61,058 nt of DNA from Beroe ovata (taxonomy: Eukaryota; Ctenophora; Nuda; Beroida; Beroidae): positions 52,909 to 113,966 of the forward strand of contig CAMPET010000016.1 of NCBI GenBank assembly GCA_946803715.1, written 5' to 3'. The position numbers and the translations under genes are program-made. The notes beneath the pieces were generated by a model, which saw only the letters and a program-made list of their open reading frames with translations, was not told where the DNA came from and ran no database searches. Of this stretch, positions 36,201 through 56,469 are shown one piece after another; positions within the stretch are counted from its first letter, which is position 1, and every line of letters starts with the position of its first letter.

Positions 36201-37950
36201 GCGCCTCACCTAGCGTTAGAACTCACAGCTCCTTTATTATAAAAGACAAAGGAGCAGTCATGAGCGAAAAACCGATCATTCAGTTCCACAGACACGTTAT
36301 TTCCACCGACACTTGTGTTCTCAACAATTTCATGCAATAGGAATCTGCATCGTTAAAGATAAACTTTGTATCAATGAGTATGAACGGAAATGGGAAGCCA
36401 AAGATTCGAAAATCAATGGCACTGCACATGAGCGAAACAGGGGACCCTCAACAAAAATGAAAAACAAGTATTTGCTGTACATCATACAATGCATCGTTGT
36501 ATCGTGCCAAATTCAAGAATAGGACCATGAATACCAAAATGTTCAATCATGAATCAACATACAACACCATCATCCTCCATCGCAACAACATCATCGGTAT
36601 TTTGTTCTATCTATACTTCCACAATTCACGGCGTAAGGTTAAGGTTACGGCGTGTAAGTGTAACGGATATCCAAGTAAACACGATAATTATCAATTTAAT
36701 TAGCAATAGATTCGTTTCTATAAACAACGAAATCAATCACAGTAGCACACACATGACACAGGCACGAACTTGCAGCTGCCGATGATTATTCCTTATATGG
36801 TAGTCTCATGTATGAAAGTTATACGGAAGTCGTAGTCAATCCTCTGCAATGTTATTTTCGAAATAAAAACAGGCTATGTGCGCGGCTTAACAGCGGCTAT
36901 TTTACAAACTCAGTTTAGGTTTTGACACTGACCGTTTCAATTTCATCGGCTCAATTTTTGACCAATCTACTCAGTTAAACGTTGCAAAACAGATTATATA
37001 GAAAACATTGGACCATTTTCCAAATCATGAATTCCCGATCTTTCACCCTGACAAGTAGCTTGCGCTCAACGCGCGGAGTTCCAGATGTCGTTTCGGCGCA
37101 TGCATATTCTGAAATTCATCAAAATATTGCCAAAAAACAGATTGAGATTGTTTCTTTCACCCTCAGCCCACGTTAGAGGCATGCCTGTGATTGATCCACC
37201 TCATATGCCACCCACACTGAAGCATTTTGGACATTTTTACCCTTGCCGTAGAGCCGCGCACTTTCCACACATTTGTCAGTAATTCAATTAAGTTTATTCC
37301 TCTGCAAGCAATCATGTCCGCTCTTTACACACGAGGCATGTGCCCACACTGAAGAAGACTATACAATGTACAAAATACATTGTACACTCTACCCCAACAT
37401 TCTTCCTGCGTTATACTGTATACGGTCTTGTTATGATAGTTGCGGATGTTTTGCTATCTTATTCACGATCATTACACGCGATTAACCATGAATGAATAAA
37501 TTACCTAATGCTGCGTAGTGTGTTTCAAACTTCGTTGTTTGCTTTGACATATTAGTATATTCGATGTCATGTCTTTATACCAGCAATCCCTGCGTTAATT
37601 GAAGAAATAGGTATTGTCAGTGGGCTTTTAACTTAAAGTTTAAGGGAGCTGGGAGGAGTTGTCAAAGTGAACACTGGCAGCTTATCGTTATCTATCTCGA
37701 GCTTCTATCATCCCTTGTTCCCTTGTACTCTGCCTTTTACCACAACATCTTAATGATTCAGTACTGTTTACGTTCAACTGTTTGAATCGTGTTCAAAAAA
37801 AGTATTGTTTATGTTCAACTGCTTGAATCTGGTTTCTGGGTTGGGATGATTCTATAAGTACCTAGACGCTTCCTAGGATTCGTGATGGATGTGTCTAAAT
37901 ATCTTCATCGAAACGGGAAACCATGTCATTGTGCGTAACTGTTAAGTGTT
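36201..37950. other. Intergenic, no gene seen
   Basis: AT-rich sequence on both strands with only short frames lacking exon-like ends. No repeat family listed here extends into it. Confidence 0.5.
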
Positions 37951-39720
37951 ATTACGTGGCCTGCATTGAGTATGGTTCAGTGTGATAAAAATTGGTAATC
38001 GTACCGGAGTGTGATGGATGACTTGCCAGGGCCAAAATTGTTCCAGTGTTGAAGCCAGTGGTGTCGGCGTAGGTACAGAATGGCGTCGAAGCACTGTGGT
38101 TACAGCGTATGCGGTGCAGTGTCAATAGAACAGCAATATTACAACTATATATTCCAATGTTTTGGAAAATGGTAGAAATGAATCGTAACCGCTCAAACCA
38201 GTACGGTTCTGAATTGGGAAAATCTGGCACTTTCATCCCGTGTCAAGTGTGTTGTCAGAGGTCAGAGCGGTGTTAGTGTAGGTACCAAATGTTTGAGCAC
38301 AGAGTGGCTTTCAACAGAATGGCTTCAAAGCACTGTGGTGACCAGCTGCAGCGTTTGTCGTGCAGTGTGGTGTCAGAGCGGTGTTAGCGTTCCTAATTTC
38401 TGAGCACAGAAATATGTAGTATATGGACATTGGACCGGACCCCGTGGTGTGAGAGCATAGATTGATAGTGGCATCAGTGAATGAAGTTATGAAACTGAAA
38501 GGTAGCGCAGTGGCATCGTTCACTATACACTGATGAGACCACTGTACAGTTTACAGTACAATTTAGAATGGTGTCAAGGAATCAGTTTGTCTGCTGGTGT
38601 CAGCACAGAGTGGTGACTGCATATATTGTGATGTCAGTGTGATAGCTAGTATAGCCGGATGACTTGCTTCATTAGTTACAACTCAGTGGTTTCAATTTGC
38701 AATTTCTTGATACTGATAGTACATAACAGAGAGTTTCAAGCGTACAGAATGGTGTTCACATGTAGTGTGGTGTCGGAGCACAAGCCAAACATAACAAGAT
38801 AGGTCTCATAAAAAGAGCCTAGTCTGCCGACAACTGCACACATAAGGATTTATTTTCACGGTCTAACAAGGTGCCCTGTCAATGTTCTTGGCTGAATAGG
38901 TACCTCTGATTCTTGTAACGACAACTGCGCACATAGCATCACATGATCACAGCAGAGTCGAGGTACAAACTGACGATATCCAAGCCCAAGACATATCCCT
39001 ATTTCCACACTGAGAGGTGTCAGCGTACAGTGTGGTGGCCACGTGGTGTGAGAGCAACGAGTACTATAGTACTCAGCGGTGTCAGTGTACAGTGTATTTG
39101 CAGAATGATGACTGCGTATAATAATTTGGTGTCCGAATGCTTCACTCGTAACTACTCAGTGGTTTCAGTTTGCAAATTTGTGATACTGTAGGCATTACAC
39201 TACATCGATTTGTCAGCGCACACTTACAAAATAATGTTAGATTTACAGGGTGGTGTCAGCGTGTATTGTGGTATGAGAGTGTGTCGGGTTCTCAGATTCT
39301 AGACTTATTCAGTAGTCACTCAGTGTTTTCACTCAGTGTATACAAATTTGTGATAGAAGGGAGGCAGCAGCGAACAGGAGAGTGTCAGAGAACAGGGTGG
39401 TGTCATTGGAACCAAAGTGTGAAATATTGAGGGTGTACTCAGTGGTAACTGGTGTCAGCGTAGTGCCTGTTGTCAAAGCACAGGTGACAAGATGGTGACA
39501 GCGTGCAGTGTGGTATCAGATTGTGACGAGTCCCCAGATTGTGACATGTTCAATAGTTTAAACTTTAAGTGGTTTCAGTGTAAAAACTTGTGTTTGTGAA
39601 AGCAGCAGAATAATGTCAGAGGACGGGTTGGGGTCAGCGCACAGTAGGGCGTTAGCTTGTGCCGTGTAGTGTAGTGTCCAAGCACAGTGTGAGGAGTCAG
39701 TAAAGAGTCAACTGTTGAGT
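37951..39720. repeat. Diffuse GTGTCAG-rich degenerate repeat region
   Basis: Words such as GTGGTGTCAG, TGTCAGCG, AGCGGTGTTAG and CACTCAGTGG recur many times at irregular spacing, and GAAGCACTGTGG occurs at least twice. Within it, CGACAACTGCGCACAT-type blocks (38828-38845, 38918-38935) match blocks at 34937, 35011 and 35060. It behaves like an old, eroded tandem repeat. I see no gene. Confidence 0.5.
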
Positions 39721-40286
39721 CAACTGTTGCAAACCAAAATGTAGGTGCCATGTTGTTACAACGAAACTATAATCGATCCCTAAATCGTTTTTCTTTTCTA
39801 TCTTAGTTCTTTAGTTAGTTTCACTAAATTTTCACTATTTGCCGAGGAACAAAACTGTCGATTGCATTGCTCAAGAGTGTGAAAGGGGATACCGGGGCAA
39901 ATACTCTCTAGCACCGGAGCGCCCAATTTCCGCGATATCATTCAATTTAATACCCGATGGGCTATCCGGGGATGACTCACATCTTAAATTCTGAGTTTGT
40001 AGAAGAGTTTCTAAGGTCAGAGGTTATATTTCCGTTGATTATATATTCGTGTGTCTACCGTATTTCATCTCGATTGGAGCTGTCTTTTCCTTATGGTTTT
40101 TTAATTCACTTAGGACAGTGTCATTTTCGGGCAATCTGATCGAAATATTGAATTAAGCGGAACCTACGTAGCGCATTGACCTGACACTCGTAGTGCATCG
40201 AATTTGATTTACCAAGGTCCTGTCATCCTTGCTCGTTCACAAAGGTAGATGGCTATTAATCTCAATCTAAGTAGGAATTCCTGTTT

Positions 40287-40660
40287 NNNNNNNNNNNNNN
40301 NNNNNNNNNNNNNNNNNNNNNNNNNNNNNNNNNNNNNNNNNNNNNNNNNNNNNNNNNNNNNNNNNNNNNNNNNNNNNNNNNNNNNNNNNNNNNNNNNNNN
40401 NNNNNNNNNNNNNNNNNNNNNNNNNNNNNNNNNNNNNNNNNNNNNNNNNNNNNNNNNNNNNNNNNNNNNNNNNNNNNNNNNNNNNNNNNNNNNNNNNNNN
40501 NNNNNNNNNNNNNNNNNNNNNNNNNNNNNNNNNNNNNNNNNNNNNNNNNNNNNNNNNNNNNNNNNNNNNNNNNNNNNNNNNNNNNNNNNNNNNNNNNNNN
40601 NNNNNNNNNNNNNNNNNNNNNNNNNNNNNNNNNNNNNNNNNNNNNNNNNNNNNNNNNNNN
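40287..40660. other. Assembly gap (374 N) ending at a (GT)n microsatellite
   Basis: All bases are N. The right edge opens on GTGTGTGTGTGT (40661-40686), so the gap probably formed at an unresolved dinucleotide repeat. Any exon inside it is invisible. Confidence 0.95.
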
Positions 40661-40824
40661 GTGTGTGTGTGTGACTGTGTGTGTGTAGATATGATATGTG
40701 AGTTTCATATTTTGTCATCAATTCTTATTTTGGCTGGTACTCTGAATCCATTTTCTTACTCCCTCTAGATTACTGTGCCATCACTGCTCCTGTCAAAAGA
40801 CTGATTGACGTCTTTTCATCAAAG

Positions 40825-40990
40825 AGGTCTGAACTTTGAATTAACTTTCAACTCAATATCATCGCTCAGCACTACTGAGAAGCCTATGAAATTTATTCAA
40901 TACTATACCGAATCTGAACCGGCTTCATCCATGCAGGTACCTGGTACGACACCTTGGAACAAACCAATGGACGAAATGAAGAAGTTGTAA
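40825..40990 (+). CDS. Possible terminal exon, 54 codons, weakly G-gamma-like
   Basis: After an AG at 40823-40824 with a T-rich lead (GTCTTTTCATCAAAG), a frame reads LNFELTFNSISSLSTTE, then PMKFIQYYTESEPASS, then MQVPGTTPWNKPMDEMKKL and stop. Order and spacing resemble the end of G-protein gamma/GGL domains (a helix with I..S.......I.Y, then a VPxxxNPF/W turn), but there is no CaaX box and identity is low. The frame is closed by TGA at 40802-40804, so an upstream exon is required, perhaps in the N gap. It could equally be a chance frame. Confidence 0.25.
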
Positions 40991-43839
40991 AGAATTCCTA
41001 TCGTCAACTTCCCGAAGTCTTAATTTGACTTTTTTGGCACATACCTACACTCTACAGTACTGGGTTCGTTGTTCAAAACTTTGTGTCAGAGACTAAGAGA
41101 TATGGAATTTTAGAAGTTTCATATTGTGAAGATATTACCTTATGACACTCTTCAAATTTATAGACTTAGATAATGGAGGTGTATGAAATGCAGTGCGATA
41201 TCTGACAAAAATTAATGATATGTTATCGTCGATTTTGTGATGTTTCATGAACTGAAAATGATGCTCTTCCACGTATGAATGTAATGCATTTGCATAATGA
41301 AAGACAGTTGGATTATATCTTCTCAGAGAAGTTCTCTATTTTTATTTTCCTATTTAGTGAAAGGGTTCAGTTCTAGAAATCGTTCAAATATGGTTTTAAC
41401 TTCTTGTGAAATCTTCAATATGACTACGGTATGAGCTGTTGCTTGGACCTTATCTATACATTTGCTAGAAGTATTATGTTAGTATTACAGAAAAGAGAAG
41501 TGTATGTTTCAATAACACTATTTCAATACTATTGTTTGAATAATATTGTTTCAATTATATCTTTTCCAATACATCAAGTGACTTCCTATGATAGGTGAAC
41601 AGAAATCCCCAATAATGCCAATGTGAACGATCCCCTTAGTGTTGACTATGCTATAAGTTATAGCATAACGTTATAGTATGAATTTTATCCGTAATTCAAC
41701 GCCGATTTTCAAAGAGTAGGAAGCAGTCATAAGGAATCATAAATACTGTTGAATGGAACTGACTGCATAATATGCAACTGAATAGCTGAATCACGCGATA
41801 CATGCATACCGCGTGTCTTATGTCTGCACCAATGAAATCGCGTGCTCACGTACGTCCTGCGGAGTAAATTCTCGTAGGGCAATAAATTTCGCCGAGCGCG
41901 GCGTCATTTCACTGAATCGGCTATAACTTCCCACAGGATGCTCCAATTTAAGCGTTCGTACTTGCGATCTCTTCTGCTAAATGAGAGCTTTCAGATGATA
42001 TATAGTTTCATATAGGTCACTTTTACTGGAAAAATCGCAAAAATCGCGATTTTGAGTGCGTAGTTTACGTAGGGCCAGCCTAAGCACGTCAGTTTGAGTG
42101 AGCATTTGAGAATAGCTTCCAAACCGAAAGACCGATTGACTTNATCGATACTCGATAGGCAAATAACTGTGCACACATTGAGCACCCCTTATTTTACTCG
42201 GTGATCAGAATATTTGGTGATCTGAATATTTGGTGATCTGAATATTTGGTGATCTGTCAGATGCATTATGATGTTGATCATCAATCATGATGTTATTTGT
42301 GTTCCCGCGCTGCTGCGTGACCCAAATACTCAGATCATGATCAATATCACTAAGTATTTGGGTCCTTACACATTAACTTTAATTTCAGTTAGTCTTTTAA
42401 TTTGAAATTATAGTGCTTTAGAAATAAAAAAACAGTGAAGTTGTAGCTGTGCATGTGAGTGACGCACATCACACATGCGCGGCGGCGCGAATTTATAATT
42501 GAATTGCAGCATGGCAGACCAATGCGTTGCCGGATCATGTTATCTGTCCTCTGTTCATGTTTCTCGCGCGCCTTCATCGAAGGCCTTTGTTGTCGAATGT
42601 TATACCTGACAAGGCGCGTGTGCAAAAAACAGGTCAGGTAACATCTGAGGCTGCAAGCGCCCGGCCTTCGTGTAAAGCGTGCGCGCGCGAGAAACAACTA
42701 ACTAGGACAGATGACATCCGTCTGCATCCGGCAACCAGCCAACCAATGCGGCGCGCGATCTGCAACGGCGCAACGCGACGTCAGCAGTCAGCGACGCAGA
42801 TTAGATTGTATTTGTAGATGTGAAATGCACTTTGTACTAGCTTAGTACAATTGTAGTTGTCAGATGTTACCTGACCTGTTTCTCGCGCACGCGCCGCGCG
42901 CAAGAAACTGAGGTCAGATAAAATCGGACAACAATTGTAGCACATGTACAATTGTGCTTTGTAGTACAATTGTATACTTGGACTTGTAGTACGATTGCAA
43001 AGTCTTTGTATAGCCACAATCTACAACTTAGGATTTTTCACAGAATTGAATTACTATTTGCTATTGCCACATGAGTGTGGCTAGGCAGGTTGCATTGCTG
43101 GTTGGTTCACGCAGCATGTGAATGAAGAACAAAATCATAGCCTTTTTAATTCATCAAAATAGACCCTGACCTGAGTCAAGAATCCATTGCAAATTTACAC
43201 TCACTTTCAATTTAATTTCTGATCAAATTGTACTTAGTGTGTTTACAAATAAAGCAGGGATGTCAGGGTACAGCAAAAGCCACTTGCTTCACTGTTTCCA
43301 AAATCAGAGGTTTCTTGACATATTCCTTGAATCAAGCTCTCACTCCTATTTGATATTTCTATAATATTGATAGTAACATTAGAACCATAGCTGCCATATC
43401 TCCTTTCAGTTCCATTATCAGCCATTTACCATTTTATCCTGCTATCACTTGTGAACCCTCTGATTGAATCAGAAGCAATGATACGAAGGAACCAAACACA
43501 ATTTATAAGACCCAATAGCAATACAGATACATTCCTTTGACATCACATATCTGAAAGAGTTATATTCAAATGTGATAAGTTATTAGGAAATATAAAGTTA
43601 TATAGTTGGACATATTAGATGATGATCATGATATAGAGAACACAATTCCACACATGTTCCAATAGAGTCCAGGGACATTTCCCCTCCTCCCTGCCCCTTT
43701 CCACCTGCCAGCAATTGCGACTGAATTCAAAACTCTGACTTAATGCCAATTATATGAATAGACTGCTTATCCCCTATGTGATTGAATATTCTATATTTTG
43801 TAATAGTCTTTATCAGGGTCACCTTGTACTCTCAGGGAC
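40991..43839. other. Intergenic region with repeats and a single-N join
   Basis: No supported gene. It contains about 3.5 copies of GTGATCTGAATATTTG (42200-42256), a single N at 42143, the AACAGGTCAGG repeat in both orientations (42629-42648 and 42857-42880), CGCG-rich patches, and TGTAGTACAATTGTA-type short repeats at 42830-43000. Confidence 0.5.
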
Positions 43840-45624
43840 ATGGAGAATAAATCAACACTCGGGGCAGCTTGGATTAATGAAAACAAGCTGATGCTCTATT
43901 CAAATTCTCAAGATGGTGATATGACTTTCAAATTAGAGAATTGGGAAACAGCTTTGAACAGCTCTATAAATAAGTACATTGTTTTTGAAGGTCATAGTGT
44001 ATTTTCAGAAGTTCAGCTGTCAAATGGTAATGATGTTCAATCTCACAGTCATGCATACAGATCATTACTAAGAGCTGCTATTCAGGAACTTGGTTCTGAG
44101 AATGAGGATGACAAAAAATTAATTGCACTCTATGAACTAGTTTGGTCATTTTGCGAAGTTTTGTTTATTGAGCACCTGCCAGGTGGATGTGTTTTGCCTT
44201 ACCTCATGGAACTCATGAGATGGCATTTCCCTCAACCTGTTGAAATGCTTGACAATGTCCTATCAAGCGAAGACCCTCAAGATCATCCACAGTTTTGGGA
44301 CTGTATTATCTCTCTCATTTTTCAAGGCCATGTGGAAGAAGCAATGCCTTTGATAAAACTTACTCCAGATGGAAATGAAATCAATTCGTTTTTAGAAAAA
44401 ATGCCTTTGCTTCAAAATTTCAGTGGACATTCTTTATCTGAATTCAAAATTTCTTGGTCAATGTGGCAAGAGAGTTGTAAGCAGAGTTTGGGATCATTAA
44501 CCTGTGTCTTAGATCAATCAGTTGATATTTTGAACATACTATGTGGTAACCTTGATGTGTTCATCAAATATAAAGATCTTGCCCAGACATGGTATAACCT
44601 CATGACCTCATACTTGCTCTATACCATGCCAACTGTGACTGTTGTCACCCTTCATCACCACGCTAAAGACATGATGGGGATATACAGGGATTATTTGAGC
44701 CCTCTCGATGAAATTCTTTTTTCTGCCATGGAGTTTGACGCCCATGCTGTTTTGACACAGTGCATAGCACAGTTTAGAAACAATTGGTGGTTAGTTGCCC
44801 ATTTGGCTGACACACTGCATCATGCTAAACAATTAGATGAAACCGAATTACAATATGGCTGTTCTTTGCGTGAGTATGTCTTGCTTCACTATGCATCTGA
44901 GCTCATATTCTGCCAAGACTTTTGGAGCATTGGTATTGATTATTTCATGGAATGCAAGAAACTTGGAAAGTCCTATCTCGAGGTTGCAATTCCAAAGATA
45001 CCAATTGAAAATCAGAGCAAAGCTCTAAGGATATGGTCAGCCTGCCAGAAGCACAGCTTAATCAGTGTTGGATCTAATATCTGTAAGATAATGTCTTCTA
45101 TGGCTTATCAAAATGACAATCTCGGTCTTGCTCTTATCTGGAGTCTGCAAGCAAAAGATCTAGTCAGTGTTACGAATATATCAGAGAAAATACTGGACAA
45201 TTACATAGATACAGGTGGGTTTTCTAATCTTGATTTCCTTGACCAATTAGGAAATAATAAGTTACTCAGCAACAGACTGATGTTTTTGGGAAAATACAGA
45301 GAGTTTCACAACATGCTCAAATCACATAGCTTCAGCGAGGCAGCCGACCTTCTTGTCTCTCTTGTAGAGTCCAATTTGGGTCCCCCTCGCTTCCAGATCA
45401 CCCTTCTTCTCGATTCTCTACCCTTGATTAATGACTCAAGTGAGAAATCGGATAAAAACAAGGTTGTTATGAACTCAAATCAGACGTCTATTTTACTCAA
45501 AGCTCTAGAAGATATGCAGATCAAGAAGCTTCTCAAAGAATCCGACACACCTAAAGTTGAAACTATCAGATTGGCTCTGGTTACGAATTTGGCATCATCA
45601 TATCTTGATGAGCCCTGGAATTGA
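43840..45624 (+). CDS. NUP85: Nucleoporin Nup85, intronless, 594 aa
   Basis: Nup85 is a scaffold subunit of the Nup107-160 (Y) complex that coats both faces of the nuclear pore and works at kinetochores. The single open frame aligns along the whole family: YELVWSFCEVLFIEHLPGG, DHPQFWDCIISLIFQGHVEEA, a TWYNLMTSYLLYTMPTV block, EFDAHAVLTQCI, NNWWLVAHLADTL, REYVLLHYASELI, WSIGIDYFMECKKLG, then LALIWSLQAKD and RLMFLGKYREFHNML. These form the alpha-helical solenoid. It is somewhat shorter than the ~650 residues usual in vertebrates, at both ends. The absence of introns contrasts with the 22-exon USP7 gene 324 bp downstream, and may reflect an old retrocopy replacing the parent or simple intron loss. 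It looks intact. Confidence 0.95.
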   Translation: MENKSTLGAAWINENKLMLYSNSQDGDMTFKLENWETALNSSINKYIVFEGHSVFSEVQLSNGNDVQSHSHAYRSLLRAAIQELGSENEDDKKLIALYELVWSFCEVLFIEHLPGGCVLPYLMELMRWHFPQPVEMLDNVLSSEDPQDHPQFWDCIISLIFQGHVEEAMPLIKLTPDGNEINSFLEKMPLLQNFSGHSLSEFKISWSMWQESCKQSLGSLTCVLDQSVDILNILCGNLDVFIKYKDLAQTWYNLMTSYLLYTMPTVTVVTLHHHAKDMMGIYRDYLSPLDEILFSAMEFDAHAVLTQCIAQFRNNWWLVAHLADTLHHAKQLDETELQYGCSLREYVLLHYASELIFCQDFWSIGIDYFMECKKLGKSYLEVAIPKIPIENQSKALRIWSACQKHSLISVGSNICKIMSSMAYQNDNLGLALIWSLQAKDLVSVTNISEKILDNYIDTGGFSNLDFLDQLGNNKLLSNRLMFLGKYREFHNMLKSHSFSEAADLLVSLVESNLGPPRFQITLLLDSLPLINDSSEKSDKNKVVMNSNQTSILLKALEDMQIKKLLKESDTPKVETIRLALVTNLASSYLDEPWN

Positions 45625-45948
45625 TGTTTTATGAGGTCATTCCCATAGGGAGAAAACATGACGATGGCGCATTTTTGTGCTATTTTTAAGTTGTGATTGA
45701 ATTTTTAAAAACACAATCGACGAAATGTGTTTCTTTTTTAATATTTTGATATTTGTAGTACGAATTTGTAGTACTATTTGTAGTACAAATTAACTTCGTA
45801 GATGAGGAGTTAAATCTGCAGACACGGTAATACCTGTTATCAACAATCTTCATACAACTTAGAGGAACAACTGTTTTTTCCCCGATAGTTGCATGAGTCG
45901 ACACTGGGCCGGGTAGTGAGTCGAGTGCGACAGCAGGGACCACTTATC
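45625..45948. other. Short Nup85-USP7 intergenic spacer
   Basis: 324 bases, AT-rich, between two same-strand genes. It contains three TGTAGTAC-type words at 45755-45790. It must serve as Nup85 3' end and USP7 promoter; no core element is certain. Confidence 0.5.
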
Positions 45949-54124
<8,176 letters not shown>

Positions 54125-55253
54125 GGTTCAAACACCGATATAGGTGCGTCCGATATACTTCTACTACTAAGAAACATGCAGTTATGTTGTTATTCAGGGA
54201 ATTTGATCGATTTCTCGCGAAGGCGTCGCTGCCCAACGTCATGTAAACAGTAATTCTTCCAGGAGTATTAGGACCGTCAATTGTGTGTGGAATGAGGTCA
54301 AAACGGAGGTTGATGCCCCTAATAGGGTGAGTGAAGGCACGCACAAATGATGCACACAATGTGCACGTGCAACACGTTATCAATAACACAGGAGTATTAT
54401 TGCAAAAGACGCTTCAATTGTGTCTTATAGAATGCTGATAACGTAGAAAATGGTGGATGTTCTCTGTCGCAATTTCGCGAGGAGTATTTAAGTAATAAAA
54501 TAAATTTTGATTTTTTCGGTTCGAAAGAACGTCTGTTTAGTAGTATCATCACCGGGTATACGTCTTGTTTTCTGATTCGGTATCAGTACACCCGGTGTCA
54601 TTGTGTCAGTTTGGGGGTAATAATGTGCATTTCTTGATAAAATTCGACTGCTTCTACAGTTGTGTTAAATTGTACGTTTGAATAAACATATATTATTTGG
54701 AACTGGTGTCGCAATTGCAAACTGGAAATCGTTATTTAAAACTGTCATATATTGAGTTGAGAGTTAGGGTATTGTTTTGAAGCATCATGGTGATGCAATT
54801 GCTTTGTAATCATGTGATCACGAGCGCTTTCTAGAGAGTTTTTCTATGATTTTCCGATGGTCATAGCGTATTGAAGGATGAAATATCTCCTTTTGAGGAA
54901 AGGGTTTAAATCTCAAATACAAAATTTCAAACGCAGACAGTATTGTAAGGTGAAGAAGACATCCAATTTATTCGAGGGCCCGTACACACTAAATCATTTA
55001 ACATGACTTATCAATTTGTCTGGTTATGATGATTAAAATGTGTCCCAGTAATCTATTTGAATTTTCATCTTTTACTTTTCCTATTTTTACGCTAGTTTGT
55101 CTAAAAGTAACACGAGTTTGGTGGAAAGCGATCAATAATTGAGATTAATACCTGATAGCATTGTGACCCGTGTTCAACTACTTATTTTCATGAAATATGT
55201 GATACACCTTTGATTTAGTGACTGTTGTTGGTCTTCAAACAAATATTCCTCGT

Positions 55254-55365
55254 TTGTCTGGCGATGCTAGACCGCTGATGCAAGCCGCGAAGCGTCTTAC
55301 TTCAGCAAGCCTGTCTGAGAATAAGTTTGCGCCGCACGCTACGAAATTCTCGACAGGGTCTATCA
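55254..55365 (+). repeat. Dispersed CpG-rich repeat, copy 3
   Basis: TGTCTGGCGATGCTAGACCG, GATGCAAGCCGCGAAGCG, CTGAGAATAAGTTTGCGCCG and AAATTCTCGACAGGGTCTA appear in order, matching 20330-20455 (inverted) and 33820-33915. It is the fullest of the three copies. Confidence 0.8.
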
Positions 55366-56287
55366 TGTATCATCGATCGACAAATTCCTCGTAAAAGTCT
55401 TGGACTCGACGAGTCGTGGACTTTAGTAGCAAATATCATTTGCTGTGGTCCACGAGTACATTGAACATACTGTGCAGTGCATTAATTTGAATATACTGCA
55501 CAATATATGTTGATCAATTTGCCTTCGCAGACGTTGCGCGCGCGCGCTCCTTATTTTATTCTGCAAGCGCGGAGACGCGCAGCGCGCGCGAGTATTCGGA
55601 TTTCGGGTGACACATGAGCGCGGAAATGCAAATTTGCCGTATGTTATATTGTAGAATTTCTCCCTACCCAGTATACCCTTGCTGACGCGGACGGGATTTC
55701 ATCCCTGTCAGGCTTGTAGGATTTCACCCTACCCTTGCTGGCGGGATTTTATNTCAGTTCACTGAGTAGAACAGGGGCGCGCAACGTTTGCACAGAGAAA
55801 CAGGTCAGGTAACATCTGACAACGCGAAAAACAGGTCAGGTAACATCTGACAAGGTCACACAATATGAGCGCGGAAACAAATTTTCCGTATGTTATATTG
55901 TTATATTGTTCCGTGGCATGGCGTTATATATTAAAAATTATAGTCGACATTTTAAACCTATCAGCACTACTTATTACAATCAAATTTGTGACAGCTGATG
56001 AGCCTATAAGGCGAAACATGCCCTGTTAACATGTTTATTTACTGCTTCACCAGTAATGAACTGGAAACTGGCAATGCAATAATGAGCCAGTTAGTGTCAA
56101 AACTCAGTTCTGAATAGTGTCAATAAGCAGATAGCTTGTAATTAGTTATTAGTAACTAGATAACCTGTTGGCTGTTAGTAACTAAATGTTTACACTTTCT
56201 TTGTATTTCATAAGTTGATATATGCAACAGTATTAGTGTCATCTTTTCTATTTATTTATTCCTTTTTCACTAGATATGAATACAATA

Positions 56288-56314
56288 CAATCTAAATATT
56301 AAATATTTAGATTG
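56288..56314. repeat. AT-rich perfect palindrome upstream of the F-box gene
   Basis: Two 13-base arms, CAATCTAAATATT and AATATTTAGATTG, flank a single A. It lies about 155 bases upstream of the F-box start codon. The flanks continue as TACAATACAA and ATTGTATTGTAATTGTATTG, partly extending the foldback. Confidence 0.8.
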
Positions 56315-56469
56315 TAAAATTGTATTGTAATTGTATTGAAAGTCCTTTTTTAGTATTATCCTATCTGATATCTGTGACACTTTCTCAGATAGGCCCAAAT
56401 ATAAATATTCAGTTTTTAGCATGCAATAGAAATGCTGTGATCAATTCATGATAAGAATATCATGCCATC

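Larger units (their letters stand above)
54125..56469. other. Intergenic with USP7 polyadenylation signals and repeats
   Basis: Overlapping AATAAA hexamers at 54494-54504, 370 bases after the USP7 stop, are good candidates for its poly(A) signal. A dispersed CpG-rich repeat lies at 55254-55365, a CGCG-rich patch at 55540-55590, a partial MITE at 55713-55752 cut by a single N at 55753, and two AACAGGTCAGG repeats at 55799-55854. No gene is supported. Confidence 0.6.

Noticed and set aside
38943-39430. Plus-strand frames of 82 and 86 residues
   Set aside because: They lie in the degenerate GTGTCAG repeat field and show only repeat-derived residues.
40209-40721. Long frames across the N gap
   Set aside because: They are made of unknown residues and carry no evidence.
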